Assembly (NCBI RefSeq): GCF_007744675.1
Contig: NZ_CP036269.1
Span: 7,633,917 to 7,697,916 of the forward strand
Length of the DNA: 64,000 nt
Origin: Gimesia alba
GTDB lineage: Bacteria > Planctomycetota > Planctomycetia > Planctomycetales > Planctomycetaceae
Direction of reading: 5' to 3'
This document shows, piece by piece, positions 62,010 to 64,000 of this stretch. Numbering within the stretch: position 1 is the stretch's first letter; each line of letters begins with the position of its first letter. A program made the position numbers and the translations under genes. The notes below the pieces were generated by a model, which saw nothing but the letters and a program-made list of their open reading frames with translations, ran no database searches and was not told the DNA's origin.

Positions 62010-63374
62010 TTATTTTGGTTCCGGGTCGGCTTCCACAAAATCTTTCGGTAGCGGCATCTCCGCCGTGATCACCTTCCAGGACTCACCCATTTCCCGAAAC
62101 CGATTAAAGTTTTTCGGCTGATAGGAGAACTCCAGTTCGGGCGTCTTCATTTTCGCCGAGCCTTTTTCAAAGTATGAATGCATGGCGGCATCCAAGGCCC
62201 CCGTCATCAACAAAGTCCGTTCACAGGGATAGGGTTCTTCCTTGTGGACAAACAGATGTTGAATCGCATGCGCAAAGGCGCGGAACAGATTGCGGTTCCC
62301 CCACGGGCCGGGGAAGAAGGTCGTCGCTTTCGGCTGCGGTTCCCCTTTGACCTGACAGGCGAAATTCCAGCGTACGCCGTTGGAACCGATCTTGAGCATC
62401 GTCGCCCGGAAGCCGTCTTTGTATTCCAGCAGAATGCCGTGCGGCTCTGATTTACCTTCCTTGCCAATCGGATCAAAGAGCCCCCGTTTCGCATTCCCCA
62501 GTTCGGCCTGCATGGCGGCTTCCGCCAGCTTCATCGACCAGCGCCCCTCTTTACCCGCTTTGATCAGGTCGTCCCCTTTCAAAAACTGGACGGACGAAAT
62601 GCCGGTCTCCCCCCCTTTGCGAAATTCGACCATCGACTGCAGCACTTCGAGCCCGTGAATGTCATACTTCTCGATCGGCCCGCCATGAATGGAGACGGCG
62701 TCTTCCAGTTCCGTCCCCTCGGGAATCTCCAGCGGAATCGTGCGCTGTGCTAAAGGCACCGAACTGCCGACCATCATCGGGAACTCATACTTCCGCGACG
62801 TATCATACATCTCCCGCGCCCAGTCCCAGCGATAGGAATAGTGCTTGTCGCTGAACAGAGGCACGAAGCGGTCCGACTGTTTCATGACCTTCACGATTTC
62901 ATCAAAGAACCGTTTGCGGGGATACTTGGTCTGCCCGAATTTCGTATCGGGATAATCGCCGTGCTCGCCAATCGACAGGACGGCATCGACGGCCAGTTCA
63001 TCGCCGCCTACGCAGAGCGCTTCGCGGATTGTTTTATAAATAGGAATGTCATACTTTTGGGCAACGCCCCGCGAGAGATCGCGGTCGGTAAACTGATCGC
63101 CATAAAACGAGAGCACATCACACTGCGGCTGCTGAATCTTGCCATTAAACAGATACGGACCCAGGAAGGGATGCAGAATATGATACGCGTGCGAACAATA
63201 AAAAAACTGCGTATAGATGGCCGCCACTTTAGGCCGTTTCGTTTCCGCGGCACCGAGATCCGATTGCAGCCAGTTCAAACCAGCAGACCCAGCCATCGCG
63301 GCGGCTCCCAGTTTCAAAACATCACGGCGGGACAGAGAATCAGACAAACGCTGCGGAAGGAAAGCATCAGACAT
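62010..63374 (-). CDS. Tat-exported planctomycete protein of unknown function
   Basis: A 454-residue protein with a twin-arginine leader (LSRRDVLKLGAAAMAGSAGL), ending in a signal near the AAETKRP junction. The start is ATG 63374; an in-frame TTG nine codons earlier is less likely. The mature part has motifs such as KVAAIYTQFFYCSHAYHILH, CDVLSFYGDQFTDRDLSRGV, VDAVLSIGEHGDYPDTKFGQ and TMLKIGSNGVRWNFACQV. I have seen such proteins only in planctomycetes but cannot place it in a named family; a distant link to dehydrogenases of the Gfo/Idh/MocA kind is possible, not supported by a clear NAD motif. Function unknown. Confidence 0.72.
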   Translation of the reverse strand: MSDAFLPQRLSDSLSRRDVLKLGAAAMAGSAGLNWLQSDLGAAETKRPKVAAIYTQFFYCSHAYHILHPFLGPYLFNGKIQQPQCDVLSFYGDQFTDRDLSRGVAQKYDIPIYKTIREALCVGGDELAVDAVLSIGEHGDYPDTKFGQTKYPRKRFFDEIVKVMKQSDRFVPLFSDKHYSYRWDWAREMYDTSRKYEFPMMVGSSVPLAQRTIPLEIPEGTELEDAVSIHGGPIEKYDIHGLEVLQSMVEFRKGGETGISSVQFLKGDDLIKAGKEGRWSMKLAEAAMQAELGNAKRGLFDPIGKEGKSEPHGILLEYKDGFRATMLKIGSNGVRWNFACQVKGEPQPKATTFFPGPWGNRNLFRAFAHAIQHLFVHKEEPYPCERTLLMTGALDAAMHSYFEKGSAKMKTPELEFSYQPKNFNRFREMGESWKVITAEMPLPKDFVEADPEPK

Positions 63375-63686
63375 GAGGGGCAGACTCCTATGGTGGGACA
63401 ATTCAAGGCGAGACTCTGCCCTCTATCGTATCAAAACTTTGACATGTCTCCACCCGTTTTTGGGGGAGGTGCGGGATTTTCTGGTGGAATTCTGAGTGGG
63501 AGAAAATGTATATCGCATCCGAACAACTGGTCATTCTAGAATGTCAATAAACCATTGGCTTACTCTATTGTGCCGGATCAGCGCCTAAATCAGACCTGAC
63601 GCCTGTGATTCATTACTTGAATCAGCCTTGCATTTAAAATGAAATATTTCTGAAGTCGATCCTGCTCAGTCTGGAAAGTAACTTTG

Positions 63687-63911
63687 ATGGCTAAGTTTTA
63701 TATTACCTATGACATAGAAAATGTTAGTATTGTCCGGATCGTTAATTTCCTGGTCTCTTACAAAGTTATGTCACTTGCAGAAGCTGTTACGTCATTAGTT
63801 CCAAAATACAACAGCGGAGAAACCGTTGTCATTGAGATTCAAGACGAAGAGCTGGCTGCGAGATTTAGAGACGATCTAGATTCTGATCGATGGAATTATC
63901 GATACGAATAG
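63687..63911 (+). CDS. small hypothetical protein (74 aa)
   Basis: An unrecognised 74-residue soluble protein starting at an ATG (63687) preceded by a modest GGAAAG ribosome site. It has a strand-helix-strand look (KFYITYDIENVSIVRIVNFL, TVVIEIQDEELAARFRDDL) and no signal or membrane helix. It stands alone near the window end, on the opposite strand to the Tat-exported gene. The balance of residues supports a real gene, though weakly. Confidence 0.5.
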   Translation: MAKFYITYDIENVSIVRIVNFLVSYKVMSLAEAVTSLVPKYNSGETVVIEIQDEELAARFRDDLDSDRWNYRYE

Positions 63912-64000
63912 GGAAATGAAACCGGAAGATATACGCAGATTGCCAAAAAGACATATACAGAGTTTTAATAATAAAAACCGATCAGGTCTTTATTTTCACT

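Noticed and set aside
1..64000. tRNA or rRNA genes
   Set aside because: No cloverleaf with a proper T-loop and acceptor stem or any rRNA core sequence was found by eye; short T-loop-like strings lie inside coding genes.

Overview
The window looks like chromosomal DNA of a planctomycete (order Planctomycetales, Gimesia-like by its roughly balanced base composition; genus is inference). The evidence is the gene content: two DUF1501 proteins with twin-arginine-type leaders, a DUF1549/DUF1553 planctomycete cytochrome-type protein followed by DUF1501 and PPC-domain genes, a secreted DUF1080-like protein, a Tat-exported planctomycete-type protein, a PQQ-type propeller protein, an ECF sigma/anti-sigma pair, and a large family of planctomycete-style leucine-rich repeat (LRR) proteins. 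I saw no tRNA, rRNA, CRISPR array, integrase or insertion sequence.

Layout. 1-9 kb: the end of a sigma-54 activator, a secreted polysaccharide pyruvyl transferase-like protein, a secreted transglutaminase-like protein, a tiny gene bracketed by two copies of a 77-bp palindromic repeat, and a giant AsmA-like envelope protein. 8.5-18.5 kb: nitroreductase, an Nramp relative with altered ion-site motifs, a GH32/GH68-like propeller protein, a family 2 glycosyltransferase, a two-module CsrA-like protein coupled to a gene of unknown function, a metallophosphoesterase and a PQQ-propeller membrane protein. 18.8-25.2 kb: three small unknown genes, an HpcH/HpaI aldolase, DUF1501, two small membrane proteins and a ClC exchanger. 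25.4-31.6 kb: an array of four membrane-anchored LRR genes with a radical SAM gene inside, ending in a chimeric LRR/radical SAM pseudogene. 31.6-38 kb: two alpha/beta hydrolases, an HExxH metallopeptidase, a neutral ceramidase-like protein and an overlapping gene pair. 38.2-39.8 kb: a stand-alone gene with a caspase-like (clan CD) N-terminal domain, an unknown middle and an IPT/TIG-like end. 39.8-45.4 kb: the DUF1549/1553-DUF1501-PPC operon. 45.7-53.9 kb: HAD nucleotidase, a Rieske-PSP1 fusion, an M19 dipeptidase-like protein, an epimerase, a cytoplasmic LRR protein, a double alpha/beta hydrolase and a DUF1080-like protein. 54-64 kb: ECF sigma operon, eboE, xdhC, a divergent GroES, a ferritin, a cluster of palindromes, cofactor-independent phosphoglycerate mutase, a Tat-exported protein and a small orphan gene.

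How the genes relate. Most are exported or envelope proteins in short operons of one to four genes; many strand switches give small, independent units. The strongest candidates for something undescribed are the clan CD-like protein at 38168-39784, the Rieske-PSP1 (RicT/YaaT-like) fusion at 46421-47257, the LRR/radical SAM array with its decayed copy, the two-module CsrA-like protein, and the four-copy 77-bp palindrome whose arms show a compensating base change. Functions are assigned from motifs read by eye; no database search was run.
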